DNA of 64,000 nucleotides from Bacillus salipaludis. GTDB taxonomy: Bacteria; Bacillota; Bacilli; Bacillales_B; DSM-18226. The position numbers and the translations under genes are program-made. Under the pieces are notes generated by a model that did no database searches, was not told the DNA's origin, and saw only the letters and a list, made by a program, of their open reading frames with translations. The stretch is from the NCBI RefSeq assembly GCF_004358205.1, contig NZ_SMYO01000004.1, forward strand, positions 1 to 64,000, given 5' to 3'. Shown piece after piece: positions 41,606-50,879 of this stretch. Numbering within the stretch: the first letter of the stretch is position 1; the number at the start of each line of letters is the position of its first letter.

Positions 41606-41743
41606 GTGGAGAAACATAAAAACTTGTTTGATCTTTTTGTACAGGAAGACCGATTTGAACTTCATTCCTATTTAACTTATTTGTTCAACCAGCTCTGTGA
41701 TCATCTTCCAGACCATGTCGAAGAAAAATTGGCGAACCAATAA
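41606..41743 (+). CDS. small protein, 45 aa, on a cre-controlled transcript
   Basis: GTG start with AAAGGGG nine bases upstream. The product is a 45-residue acidic protein, mostly helical, with MEKHKNLFDLFVQEDRFELH at the start and DHLPDHVEEKLANQ at the end. A promoter with cre box and a terminator bracket this ORF alone, supporting expression. No family recognised. Confidence 0.6.
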   Translation: MEKHKNLFDLFVQEDRFELHSYLTYLFNQLCDHLPDHVEEKLANQ

Positions 41744-41782
41744 AATATGAAAAAAAATATGAAAAATACCAAACCATAAAGG

Positions 41783-41820
41783 CGGCCATTTTATTTTACT
41801 GAAAATAAAATGACCGTTTT
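41783..41820 (+). terminator. terminator of the 45-aa transcript
   Basis: Stem CGG(C)CATTTTATTT/AAATAAAATG(A)CCG followed by T7. Confidence 0.88.
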
Positions 41821-41853
41821 TTTGTGCTGTTTGGGGACTAGCACACTCGGATG

Positions 41854-41896
41854 CTTTTGAAAAAGAGCGGTGCCTGTCACCACCCGAAATTTGTCG
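41854..41896 (+). repeat. dispersed dyad, copy 17 (left arm degraded)
   Basis: GGTGCCTGTCACCACCCGAA and TTTGTCG are kept; the left arm reads AAAAAGAGC. Between co-directional units. Confidence 0.8.
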
Positions 41897-41989
41897 AATA
41901 AATTTACATAATTTACTGAGTAGTCAGAGTTTGTTAGAATAATATTATACGTGGATAATAAAAGAGTTAGCAGCAGGACAGGAGGTTCC

Positions 41990-43678
41990 ATGGGATTACT
42001 TGTAAATGACATCTTACAGTTAGAGATTATGAAGGACGCTATGGTGGTTGCCGGGGAAGATTTGGTACAGGAAAAAGAGGTTCAATGGGTTTCTGCTATG
42101 GAAATGCCGGTAGAAAGTTTTGTACGAAAGAATGAATTTGTGTTAACTACAGCAATCGGCTGCGGTCAAAACGTGAAGGAATTTGAAAAATTTGTACAAG
42201 ATGTGATCGATTCTGAGGCTTCCGCACTGGCAGTAGCTTTAGGACGTCATATTTTTGAGATTCCAAATGAAGTGATTGAAAAAGCGCATCAGAATCATTT
42301 AATCCTGATTGAGCTGCCGTGGGAATTGCGCTTTTCTGATATCATTGAGGAAGTCATGCTTCAATTAAATGATGTCAATTATAAGGAAAGCAGAAGATCT
42401 GAAAAAGTTCAGCAGGAGCTTTTGAATCTAATATTAACCGAGACCGGTCTAACTTGTATTTCGAATTATTTATACGGGTGTATAGAGTACCCAATTGTAA
42501 TAACCGACCAAATTGGGACCATCCAGGCCCAAAGTAAAGATGCCCCCAATTTTCTCGAATATTGGCGAGGTTATGCTGTAAAAGGGGTCCTTCCCCAGCG
42601 GAAGCCAACGCTAAGGTCGTCACATGATCCAATGATTCAAAAAATCCAATCCATTTATATTGACGAATATTGCATCTTACAGCTCCCCGTCATTCAGGTC
42701 TCAGGAAATACCCTGGGCTATTTATTCGTCATCTTGCCGTCTGAGGTATTGCTAGATCAGTTTTTAACTCAGTATATTGTCAATGTATTAGAGCATGCTG
42801 TCACAACCATCGCTTTGTGGTTTTCAAGAAAAAATGCTGTTGAAGAGGCAAAATCCATTCTTCACGATTCTTTTGTCAAAGAATTAACGAGTGGAGAATT
42901 TACGTCTTGGGATTCAGCAAATTCCAGAGCTGAAATTGTCGGCTATAACTTGAATCTTCCCTATATTTGTTTGATTGGCGTGCCGGAAAATTTAAAAAAG
43001 CTTTTTCAGAAAAACAATTGGGATGAAATGGCTTATCAGCAGTGGGTTGACAGCATGATTCATTATATAAAAGAAGAAATTTATTATGCTGCCCAGTCCT
43101 TGAATAAAGAAGTGATGATTACCTATCAACAAGAAAAGCTGATCGTTATGATTGAAATTTCTTTAGAAAACAAAAAAGAAAGCGTAACCAATTTTTTAGA
43201 TCTTGTCGATCGCCGCCTGCGCAGTTTACTTCCAAAGGTGGTGATTTCTTGGGGGATTGGCAATTATAATGAAGGGGTTTTAGGTTTTAAGGAAAGCTAT
43301 CAAAATGCGCTGACCGCCCTAAATATCAGCAGGAATAAAAAAGGAATCGGAAACCGGGTGATGTATGAAAACACAAGGATCGACCGAATCCTTCTCACCC
43401 TCTTTCAAAACCAAGAAATGAAAGAAATCATTACAGCCACCGTTGAACCGCTCGTTGAATATAACAAACAGCGAAATCTTGATTTAATTGATACCATCAG
43501 TACCTATAATCATTATCAGGGGAATGTAAGTAAGACTGCGAAAGCATTATTTTTGCATCGGCAATCCTTACTTTACCGTTTACGAAAAATTGAAGAGTTA
43601 ACCGGGCTGTCACTTGTTGACCCAGATGATTTGTTTTTATTAGATTTGAGCATAAAAACTTGGAAAATGGGGCAATAA
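41990..43678 (+). CDS. PucR family transcriptional regulator
   Basis: 562 residues from the ATG with AGGAGG just upstream. The N-terminal PucR ligand-binding domain (about 5-125) has the family pattern VAGEDLVQEKEVQWVSAMEM. The C-terminal HTH_30 region (NHYQGNVSKTAKALFLHRQS, LYRLRKIEELTGLSL) binds DNA. It lies directly before and co-directional with the ectoine-like catabolic cluster, separated by its own terminator. PucR proteins usually activate nitrogen-compound degradation, so control of that cluster is plausible. Confidence 0.88.
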   Translation: MGLLVNDILQLEIMKDAMVVAGEDLVQEKEVQWVSAMEMPVESFVRKNEFVLTTAIGCGQNVKEFEKFVQDVIDSEASALAVALGRHIFEIPNEVIEKAHQNHLILIELPWELRFSDIIEEVMLQLNDVNYKESRRSEKVQQELLNLILTETGLTCISNYLYGCIEYPIVITDQIGTIQAQSKDAPNFLEYWRGYAVKGVLPQRKPTLRSSHDPMIQKIQSIYIDEYCILQLPVIQVSGNTLGYLFVILPSEVLLDQFLTQYIVNVLEHAVTTIALWFSRKNAVEEAKSILHDSFVKELTSGEFTSWDSANSRAEIVGYNLNLPYICLIGVPENLKKLFQKNNWDEMAYQQWVDSMIHYIKEEIYYAAQSLNKEVMITYQQEKLIVMIEISLENKKESVTNFLDLVDRRLRSLLPKVVISWGIGNYNEGVLGFKESYQNALTALNISRNKKGIGNRVMYENTRIDRILLTLFQNQEMKEIITATVEPLVEYNKQRNLDLIDTISTYNHYQGNVSKTAKALFLHRQSLLYRLRKIEELTGLSLVDPDDLFLLDLSIKTWKMGQ

Positions 43679-43697
43679 ATTTCGCAGATCATTTTAT

Positions 43698-43745
43698 AAA
43701 AAGCTGGCAAATGAAATGGAAGTCACTTCATTGCCTGCTTTTTTT
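43698..43745 (+). terminator. terminator of the PucR gene
   Basis: Stem GGCAAATGAA/TTCATTGCC flanked by AAAAAGC and GCTTTTTTT. Confidence 0.8.
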
Positions 43746-43851
43746 CATTCAAAGTGTATGAAAAATCCGCCTTAGTTATCGACAGTTTTGACAATTGATA
43801 TCCCAGTACCAAAAACTTAGGATTAGAGTAAAATGCACGGAGGTTGGTTCC

Positions 43852-44856
43852 ATGACAGCTATACAAAGGAAAAAAGAATTAATGAAAATTCGGGACGTAT
43901 GGGAAGCAAGACAACGAATTAGTCCGCTCATCAAACGAACACCAGTCATCCAGTCGTCCATACTATCAGAAAAAATTGGCCGCAATGTGTATTTAAAGCT
44001 CGAAAACGTTCATGAAGTTGGGGCCTTTAAAGTAAGGGGAGCAGCCAATAAAATCCTAAGCTTAAGTGAGGAAGAAAGAAAACGAGGAGTTGCAACGTAC
44101 TCAACCGGAAATCATGGCATGGCGGTAGCTTATGTAGCAAAAAAGCTTGGCATTAATGCGGTTGTTTGTATTTCCAATCGGGTGCCAAAGGCAAAAGTCG
44201 ACTCCTTAAAAAGGCTTGATGCACATATTGAAATCGTCGGTGACAGCCAGGATGCTGCAGGTGTGCGCTGTTATGAGCTCGAGAGGGAGAGGGGATTAAC
44301 GGTTATTGAGCCATTTGATGACCCGTATGTGATTGCAGGTCAAGGAACGATTGGGCTGGAATTATTGGAGGACATCCCCAATCTAAGCGATGTAATTGTT
44401 CCGCTTTCGGGCGGCGGACTGCTGTCTGGAATTGGCTTGGCAGTGAAATCCAATGATCCAGGAATCCGCGTAACGGGGGTTTCGATGGAAAAATCAGCTG
44501 TGATGTATGAGAGTTTAAAAGCGGGTAAGCCAGTCGTGCTTCCGGAAAGCGAGACACTCGCTGATAGTTTACTAGGTGGAATCGGCCTCGATAATCAATA
44601 TACCTTTCCAATGGTCCGAAAATATATGGATGAGGTCGTTCTAATTCCAGAAGAGGAAATTGCTTTTGGCATGGCTTTTATGATGGACAAACACCGAATG
44701 ATGATGGAAGGTGCTGCAGCAACAGGAATTGCAGCTATTTTAGGCAATAAAATCCTACACCAAGAAGGGGATGTTGCTGTTATTATCAGCGGTCAAAATG
44801 TCGATCTGTCCATTGTCCATTCGGTCATCGAAAAATATCTTTCAATACACAAGTGA
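43852..44856 (+). CDS. eutB: threonine dehydratase-like PLP enzyme, EutB family (hydroxyectoine utilisation)
   Basis: 334 residues from the ATG with GGAGGT seven bases upstream. PLP fold II: the PLP Lys is in GAFKVRGAANK, with SGGGLLSGI as the phosphate-binding glycine loop. It resembles serine/threonine dehydratases and the EutB dehydratase of hydroxyectoine utilisation, which acts with EutC. The downstream EutC- and DoeA-like genes support the EutB reading. A terminator and a phased repeat array separate it from the next gene. Confidence 0.8.
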   Translation: MTAIQRKKELMKIRDVWEARQRISPLIKRTPVIQSSILSEKIGRNVYLKLENVHEVGAFKVRGAANKILSLSEEERKRGVATYSTGNHGMAVAYVAKKLGINAVVCISNRVPKAKVDSLKRLDAHIEIVGDSQDAAGVRCYELERERGLTVIEPFDDPYVIAGQGTIGLELLEDIPNLSDVIVPLSGGGLLSGIGLAVKSNDPGIRVTGVSMEKSAVMYESLKAGKPVVLPESETLADSLLGGIGLDNQYTFPMVRKYMDEVVLIPEEEIAFGMAFMMDKHRMMMEGAAATGIAAILGNKILHQEGDVAVIISGQNVDLSIVHSVIEKYLSIHK

Positions 44857-44877
44857 TTTTGTCACTTGTGTTTTTTT
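44847..44877 (+). terminator. terminator overlapping the eutB-like stop codon
   Basis: Stem ACACAAGTGA/TCACTTGTGT, loop TTTTG, followed by T7. Confidence 0.92.
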
Positions 44878-44900
44878 GGAAGAAAGCGTTTTTTTCGTTT

Positions 44901-44952
44901 CGCTGATAAATTGGTCAGAAATGCTGATAAATCTCGAAAATTCGCTGATAAA
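44901..44952 (+). repeat. phased array of CGCTGATAAA, three units at 21-bp period
   Basis: CGCTGATAAA at 44901, TGCTGATAAA at 44922, CGCTGATAAA at 44943: exactly 21 bp apart. Same family and same period as the four-unit array at 27849, with T for G at position 4. Confidence 0.85.
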
Positions 44953-45108
44953 ATTAATCTTCACTTACTTTTTGCTAATTTTGACTAGAAACTAGCAAAA
45001 TCTTTCATACAGAATGTCAGATGAAAAAGCTTTTAACAGTTTTATATAATACAAACAAATAGAAATATTCTAAAAATAAATATAACAAAACAGGAGTGAA
45101 CAAGATTT

Positions 45109-46293
45109 ATGTCATTCTCAATAACAGAATATAAAGAACGTATCCGCAAAACAAAAGAACGAATGGCTGAAAAAGGAATTGAGGTTCTCCTACTTACAGA
45201 CCCAGCAAATCTAAACTATCTTTCCGGTTATGACGGATGGTCGTTTTACGTTCATCAGATGCTTGTTGTCATGCTTGATGAGGAACAGCCAAAATGGATT
45301 GGACGCGGCCAGGATGCTAACGGAGCAAAAGTAACGACTTGGCTAACGGATGATAATATCATTCCTTATCCTGATGAATATGTTCAATCCGATCTTAAAC
45401 ACCCAATGGATTTTGTTGCCGATCGATTAAAAGAATTTGGCAAAGATAACTGTTCAATCGGTGTGGAAATGGAAAACTACTATTTCACGGCAAAGTGCTA
45501 TCAGCAGTTAACAAAGGGGCTGCCAAATGCCACTTTCCAAGACGCAACCCTACTCGTCAACTGGGTCCGTTTAATCAAGTCGGATGCAGAAATTGAATAT
45601 ATGAAACGCGCAGCCAAAATTGTTGAAAAAGCAATGCAGGCAGGAATTGATCTAATTGAAGAAGGCGTAAGGGAATGCGATGTTGCTGCGAAGATTTTTT
45701 ACAACCAGATTACCGGTACCGAAGAATTTGGCGGCGATTATCCATCGATTGTTCCATTATTGCCATCCGGAGAAAAAACTTCGACACCGCATTTAACCTG
45801 GACAGATGATCGCTATAAAGACGGGGACGCTGTTATTGTCGAAATAGCCGGCTGCTATAAACGATATCACTCACCGCTCGCGAGAACCGTTCAGATTGGC
45901 CGCCCTACAGATGAAATGAAAACTCTTTCGAGTGTTGCAGTTGAAGGCATTAATGCCTGCTTGGATATGATTCGTCCTGGTATCGCGGCTGAAGAAATTG
46001 AAGAAACCTGGAGAAAAACAATTGAGAAAAGCGGATTTGTGAAGGAATCACGCCTTGGCTATTCAATGGGCTTGAATTACCCGCCAGATTGGGGCGAGCA
46101 CACCATGAGCATCAGAAAAGGCGATAAGACGATTTTACAGCCTAATATGACCTTCCATCTCATTCCAGGATTGTGGCTTGACAAATATGGCTTTGAAGCG
46201 AGCGAGTCCGTTCGGATTACGGAAACTGGATGTGAAACCTTTGCGAAGCTTCCTAGAGACTTGACGTTAAAGGGGCATCAGCTTTTAAAGTAA
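45109..46293 (+). CDS. doeA: M24-family ectoine hydrolase DoeA-like (copy 1)
   Basis: 394 residues with creatinase-type N-terminal and M24 pita-bread C-terminal domains. The usual M24 metal ligands are replaced (DAVIVEIAGCYKRYHSPLART instead of D..D), as in DoeA/EutD, which hydrolyse the ectoine ring to N-alpha-acetyl-diaminobutyrate. About 85% identical to the gene at 52364. First gene of the run 45109-54888. Substrate is inferred from neighbours. Confidence 0.82.
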   Translation: MSFSITEYKERIRKTKERMAEKGIEVLLLTDPANLNYLSGYDGWSFYVHQMLVVMLDEEQPKWIGRGQDANGAKVTTWLTDDNIIPYPDEYVQSDLKHPMDFVADRLKEFGKDNCSIGVEMENYYFTAKCYQQLTKGLPNATFQDATLLVNWVRLIKSDAEIEYMKRAAKIVEKAMQAGIDLIEEGVRECDVAAKIFYNQITGTEEFGGDYPSIVPLLPSGEKTSTPHLTWTDDRYKDGDAVIVEIAGCYKRYHSPLARTVQIGRPTDEMKTLSSVAVEGINACLDMIRPGIAAEEIEETWRKTIEKSGFVKESRLGYSMGLNYPPDWGEHTMSIRKGDKTILQPNMTFHLIPGLWLDKYGFEASESVRITETGCETFAKLPRDLTLKGHQLLK

Positions 46294-46318
46294 ACCTTAA
46301 ATGGAGGTGAATCACACG

Positions 46319-47323
46319 ATGCGAATCTTCACAGAGCAGGAACTAAAGCAATTTGTTTCATTAAATTCTGAGGCTGTAAAAGTGGTTGAAGATGCTTTTA
46401 CTAGCTTATCACAAGATCAAGTTTCCATGCCGCCGATTATGAGAGTGGATATTGACGATCAAAACGGTGAAGTCGATGTAAAAACGGCTTATATCAAGGA
46501 AAAAGAAATGTTTGCAATCAAAATCTCTTCTGGCTTTTTCAATAATCATCTTCTTGGGCTGCCAAGTGGTAATGGGATGATGATCCTGATTAACACAAAA
46601 ACCGGGGTTCCGGAAGCCGTCTTACTCGACAATGGATACTTAACCGATGTCCGCACGGCGGCAGCTGGAGCGGTTGCAGCATCCTATCTTGCCAAAAATA
46701 CGATTGAAACCGCCGGGATCATTGGAGCGGGCAGCCAGGCAAAATATCAGCTGCGGGCACTGAATATTGTAAGGAAGTTTCAAAAGGTCCTCGTGTACGC
46801 CCGGTCATCTGAACGCGCAAAGAAATACGCGGAAGAAATGACTGCTGAATTAGGAATTAAAGTTGTGGCCGTTGACAGCGCTGAAGCGGTAGTCCGGAAT
46901 AGTGACATTGTGATTACCACCACCCCGGCAAAAGAGCCAATCATCAAAGCCGAATGGCTGCACCCTGGTCTACATATTACTGCGATGGGATCGGATGCTG
47001 AGCATAAGCAGGAATTAGAAGCCGAAGTTTTAGCAAAAGCAGACATTCTTGTCTGTGATACAAAAGCTCAATGTGCCCGGTTAGGGGAACTGCATCATGC
47101 TCTTACAGCTGGTGTCCTCTCGGAGGAGTCGGAGGTTGTCGAATTAGGTGACCTAACTTCCTTGTGGGTGGCCGGACGTAAAAACGATGAACAAATTACC
47201 GTATGTGATCTAACAGGAACGGGTGTACAGGATACAGCCATTGCCCTGTTTGCTTATAAAGAAATGGTGAAAAGAAACAAAGGCATAACCATCGAAAACA
47301 ATAAAATTTTACAAAAAAACTAA
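46319..47323 (+). CDS. eutC: ornithine cyclodeaminase family protein, EutC-like
   Basis: 334 residues from the ATG with GGAGGTGA eight bases upstream. NAD-binding Rossmann motif GIIGAGSQAKYQLRAL; substrate-side motifs RTAAAGAVAA and DLTGTGVQDTAIA. Family members include ornithine cyclodeaminase, alanine dehydrogenase and EutC. Together with a EutB-like dehydratase this is the pair known from hydroxyectoine use. Gap to the previous gene is 25 bp. Confidence 0.82.
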   Translation: MRIFTEQELKQFVSLNSEAVKVVEDAFTSLSQDQVSMPPIMRVDIDDQNGEVDVKTAYIKEKEMFAIKISSGFFNNHLLGLPSGNGMMILINTKTGVPEAVLLDNGYLTDVRTAAAGAVAASYLAKNTIETAGIIGAGSQAKYQLRALNIVRKFQKVLVYARSSERAKKYAEEMTAELGIKVVAVDSAEAVVRNSDIVITTTPAKEPIIKAEWLHPGLHITAMGSDAEHKQELEAEVLAKADILVCDTKAQCARLGELHHALTAGVLSEESEVVELGDLTSLWVAGRKNDEQITVCDLTGTGVQDTAIALFAYKEMVKRNKGITIENNKILQKN

Positions 47324-47338
47324 TGAGGAGTGGTTTTA

Positions 47339-48544
47339 ATGACGAACACAAACGCGAAAATGGGAACGAAAGCAGTATGGGCTGGAGAAAAGGATTATTT
47401 AGTACATGGAGCAACTCAAGTACCAGTGGTATTGAGTGTTGCTTATGGCTATGACGATATGGACGAATGGTATGATGTCGCAATCGGTAAAAAGAAAGGT
47501 CATATCTACGGACGTAACACGAATCCAACAGTACAGGCGTTTGAAGATAAAATCAAAATCCTTGAAGGCGCAGAAGCAGCAACAAGCTTTTCAACAGGAA
47601 TGGCTGCCATCAGCAACACACTTTCCACTTTTTTAGTACCTGGAGACAAGATTATTTCCATTAAAGATACGTACGGCGGCACAAATAAAATTTTTACAGA
47701 GTTCCTTCCGCGTCAGAACGTAGAAGTCGTGTTATGTGAAACAGGAAACCATGAGCAAATCGAGCGTGAAGTAGCGAAAGGCGACGCTAAAATTCTATAC
47801 CTAGAAACACCAACAAACCCAACTGTAAAAATTACTGATATTGAACGGATGGCAAAAGCAGGTAAAGCGGCTGGAGCATTAGTGATTGTTGATAATACGT
47901 TCGCAACTCCAATGAACCAAAATCCACTTTCCTTAGGTGCTGATTTGGTTATTCATAGTGCAACTAAGTTCCTAGGCGGACACGCAGATGCATTAGGCGG
48001 CGTTGTATGTGGTTCTGAAGAATTAGTGGAAAAAATTTATCACTTCCGTGAAATTAACGGCGCGACAATGGACCCAATGGCAGCGTACCTGATCCTTCGC
48101 GGAATGAAAACGCTTCACTTGCGTGTACGCACACAATGTGAGAATGCTATGAAACTAGCGAAATACCTACAAACGAAGGATCTTGTGGAAGGGGTTTATT
48201 ATCCAGGTCTTGAAACACATCCACATCATGATGTGGCGAAAAAACAAATGAGAGACTTCGGCGGTATGCTTAGCTTTGCAGTAAAAGGCGGTGTTGATAC
48301 GGTTCGTGATCTTCTTCCCAAATTACAGTATGCCAACTGTGCTGCGAACTTAGGTGCAGTTGAAACAACTGTTGGACCTGCTCGTACAACTAGCCACGTT
48401 GAGTGTACACCAGAAGAGCGTGCTGCAATGGGAATACCTGAAGGATTGATTCGTATTTCTTGCGGTATTGAAGATATTGAGGATATCATTGCAGACTTTG
48501 AACAAGCATTTACTCACGTTGAAAATCTTTTAAAAGTGAAATAG
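47339..48544 (+). CDS. cystathionine gamma-synthase family PLP enzyme
   Basis: 401 residues from the ATG preceded by GAGGAG. Fold I Cys/Met-metabolism family: the PLP Lys in SATKFLGGHADALGG, with ETPTNPTVKITDI upstream. It could be a gamma-lyase or gamma-synthase acting on homoserine derivatives or diaminobutyrate. It is encoded with a homoserine dehydrogenase-like gene, so a homoserine-related step is plausible. No DoeD-type transaminase is seen in the cluster. Confidence 0.85.
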   Translation: MTNTNAKMGTKAVWAGEKDYLVHGATQVPVVLSVAYGYDDMDEWYDVAIGKKKGHIYGRNTNPTVQAFEDKIKILEGAEAATSFSTGMAAISNTLSTFLVPGDKIISIKDTYGGTNKIFTEFLPRQNVEVVLCETGNHEQIEREVAKGDAKILYLETPTNPTVKITDIERMAKAGKAAGALVIVDNTFATPMNQNPLSLGADLVIHSATKFLGGHADALGGVVCGSEELVEKIYHFREINGATMDPMAAYLILRGMKTLHLRVRTQCENAMKLAKYLQTKDLVEGVYYPGLETHPHHDVAKKQMRDFGGMLSFAVKGGVDTVRDLLPKLQYANCAANLGAVETTVGPARTTSHVECTPEERAAMGIPEGLIRISCGIEDIEDIIADFEQAFTHVENLLKVK

Positions 48545-48573
48545 ACTTCCAAATCAGTAGGAGGAATGAACGG

Positions 48574-49809
48574 ATGGAAAATCATCCTACAGCAGTTCAA
48601 GCAAAAGCATTGAGCGAGCAGCTGATTGAATGGAGGCGCCATTTTCATCAACATCCCGAACTCAGTTTTCAAGAGTTCGGGACCTCCCAATTTGTTGCCG
48701 AAACACTAAAAAAGATAAAGGGTTTACGGGTGGAAACCGGGATTGGCGTCGAGACGAGTGTTGTTGCAACGCTAACATCAGGGGAAGGACCCGTGATAGC
48801 TATTCGTGCGGATATGGACGCTCTTCCGATTAAGGAAGAAAATACGATTGACTATCAATCGAAAAATGAAGGTGTCATGCATGCATGTGGTCATGATGCC
48901 CACACCACCATCTTGCTAGGTGCCGCCCATCTTCTAGCAGAGAAATTTGAAAAAGAAGGGCTTCAAGGCACCGTTAAATTTATTTTTCAACCAGCAGAAG
49001 AAGCCACTGATGAACATGGACTTTCCGGTTCACCGTACATGGCTCAAGCGGGCGCTTATGATGATGTAGACGCAGCGATTGCCCTGCATATGTGCCCATG
49101 GCTTCCGGTTGGAGCGGCCCAGGTGAATAATGGGTATAGTATGGCCAATGTCGACGTGTTTACGGCGAAAATTTTTGCAAGCGGCGGACATGGTGCCTAT
49201 CCTGAACTAGGAACAGACCCGGTTTGGATGTTGGGACTTGTGATGCAGGCGTTACATGGTGTTGTGGCCCGCAGAATTCCTGCATTGGAAGCGGGTGTCA
49301 TCAGTATTGGTCAGATCCATGCCGGAACGGCAAGCAATATCATTCCAAGTGAGGTTTTCATCTCTGGGACAATCCGCAGCTATACGCCTGAAGTACGGGA
49401 CTTATTAAGTCTAGAACTGAAGAAGGCGCTGTCGATTGTGGAACCAATGGGCGGAAGCTACACACTTGAAGTGGAAAGAGGCGAACCTGCCTTAAACAAT
49501 GACCCTCATGTGAACGAGTTATTTTTAAAGGCAATGGATGAAATGTATCCGGATTTTCAAATTGTTAAGCGTCCCTTTGGGATGGGCGGAGAAGATTTTG
49601 GCTATGTGACGCAAAAACTGCCAGGAGCCTTATTTTTCCTAGGAAGCGGGACAGAGGATGGGCTGAAGCGGGATTTACATACACCAATCTTTGATTTGGA
49701 CGAAAGCAGCTTATCCATTGGTGCCGCGATTCTAACGCAAACGGCTGTGAATTTTTTAAAAGAAAAATCCCAATCTTTAAAAACGGAGGTGCAGGTACAT
49801 GGCGCATAA
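48574..49809 (+). CDS. doeB: M20-family deacetylase, DoeB-like
   Basis: 411 residues, M20D fold with ACGHDAHTTILLG, QPAEEATDE and MGGEDFGYVT metal-binding regions. In ectoine catabolism DoeB/EutE removes the acetyl group from N-alpha-acetyl-diaminobutyrate. Gene order DoeA, EutC, PLP enzyme, DoeB supports this, though M20 enzymes have broad substrates. AGGAGG ribosome-binding site. Its last codons overlap the next gene by 11 bp, indicating coupling. Confidence 0.82.
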   Translation: MENHPTAVQAKALSEQLIEWRRHFHQHPELSFQEFGTSQFVAETLKKIKGLRVETGIGVETSVVATLTSGEGPVIAIRADMDALPIKEENTIDYQSKNEGVMHACGHDAHTTILLGAAHLLAEKFEKEGLQGTVKFIFQPAEEATDEHGLSGSPYMAQAGAYDDVDAAIALHMCPWLPVGAAQVNNGYSMANVDVFTAKIFASGGHGAYPELGTDPVWMLGLVMQALHGVVARRIPALEAGVISIGQIHAGTASNIIPSEVFISGTIRSYTPEVRDLLSLELKKALSIVEPMGGSYTLEVERGEPALNNDPHVNELFLKAMDEMYPDFQIVKRPFGMGGEDFGYVTQKLPGALFFLGSGTEDGLKRDLHTPIFDLDESSLSIGAAILTQTAVNFLKEKSQSLKTEVQVHGA

Positions 49810-50854
49810 ATTAGCCTTTATCGGCTTTGGCGTTGTTGGTCAGGGCTTAGCAGAAATATTACTCGAGAAAAAAGAACAATTAAAGGAAAAAGAAGGATTC
49901 GAAGCAACGGTTGTGGCGATTTCTGATTTTATCAAAGGGTCGATCTATCACCCGAATGGCCTAGATTTAGATCTTGTTTTAAAAACCCTAAGAGAGACAG
50001 GAAGTCTAGAAAATTATCCTCAGACATCAGGTTTAATCATAGGCTGGGATAGTTTTCAAACGATCAAGGCCACAAACGCAGATACGGTTATTGAAGTTTC
50101 CTATACGGATGTCAAAACCGGCCAGCCGGCGATTGACCACTGCAAAGCAGCATTTGAAAGTGGAAAAAATGTCGTGATGACCAATAAAGGTCCCGTTGCC
50201 CTTGCTTATAAAGAATTATCGGAAATTGCTGAAAAGAATGGGGTTCATTGGGGCTTTGAAGGGACAGTAATGAGCGGCACTCCATCTTTAAGAATGCCAA
50301 TTGAAACGCTGGCAGGAAATGAGATCAAGGAAATCCGCGGAATTTTGAATGGTACAACCAACTATATTTTAACGAAGATGGAACAAGAAGGCGTTTCCTA
50401 TGAATCAGCCTTGAAAGAGGCACAGGAGCTTGGGTATGCGGAAGCAGATCCAACAAGTGATGTCGAAGGCTATGATGCAAGATATAAAGTTGTCATTCTA
50501 GCAAACTATATCATGGATATTCCATTAAAGGTAGAAGACGTTTCTTGTAAAGGAATCACCGAGATTTCATTAAAGGATATTGAAGAAGCGAAGGCTGAAG
50601 GAAAACGCTGGAAGCTGCTTGGGAAAGTGAAAAAGGAAAACGGCGAAGTGACTGCTTCGGTTGCACCGGAAAAGGTTGAGATTACCGATTCATTAGCATC
50701 GATTGGCGGCGCTGTCAATGCGATTACGTATGAATGTGATCTGCTGGGGCCTGTTACCTTAAGCGGGGCTGGAGCTGGTAAAACAGAAACAGGATTCTCT
50801 CTGTTAATCGACTTGATTCATATTAACCGTGAGCGTAAACCGGTAGTCGTTTAA
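49799..50854 (+). CDS. homoserine dehydrogenase family protein
   Basis: 351 residues without the C-terminal ACT domain of biosynthetic enzymes. Rossmann motif GFGVVGQGLAEIL; NADP/homoserine region VVMTNKGPVALAY and GTVMSGTPS; catalytic segment GILNGTTNYILTKM. It interconverts homoserine and aspartate semialdehyde. In this cluster it would act on aspartate semialdehyde formed from diaminobutyrate. RBS GGAGGTG lies inside the previous gene. Confidence 0.85.
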   Translation: MAHKLAFIGFGVVGQGLAEILLEKKEQLKEKEGFEATVVAISDFIKGSIYHPNGLDLDLVLKTLRETGSLENYPQTSGLIIGWDSFQTIKATNADTVIEVSYTDVKTGQPAIDHCKAAFESGKNVVMTNKGPVALAYKELSEIAEKNGVHWGFEGTVMSGTPSLRMPIETLAGNEIKEIRGILNGTTNYILTKMEQEGVSYESALKEAQELGYAEADPTSDVEGYDARYKVVILANYIMDIPLKVEDVSCKGITEISLKDIEEAKAEGKRWKLLGKVKKENGEVTASVAPEKVEITDSLASIGGAVNAITYECDLLGPVTLSGAGAGKTETGFSLLIDLIHINRERKPVVV

Positions 50855-50879
50855 TAAAAAATAGAAAGGCGTGAAAGGG

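Noticed and set aside
44771..44995. 74-codon frame after the eutB-like gene
   Set aside because: It overlaps the end of that gene, the terminator and the phased array; no start signal.
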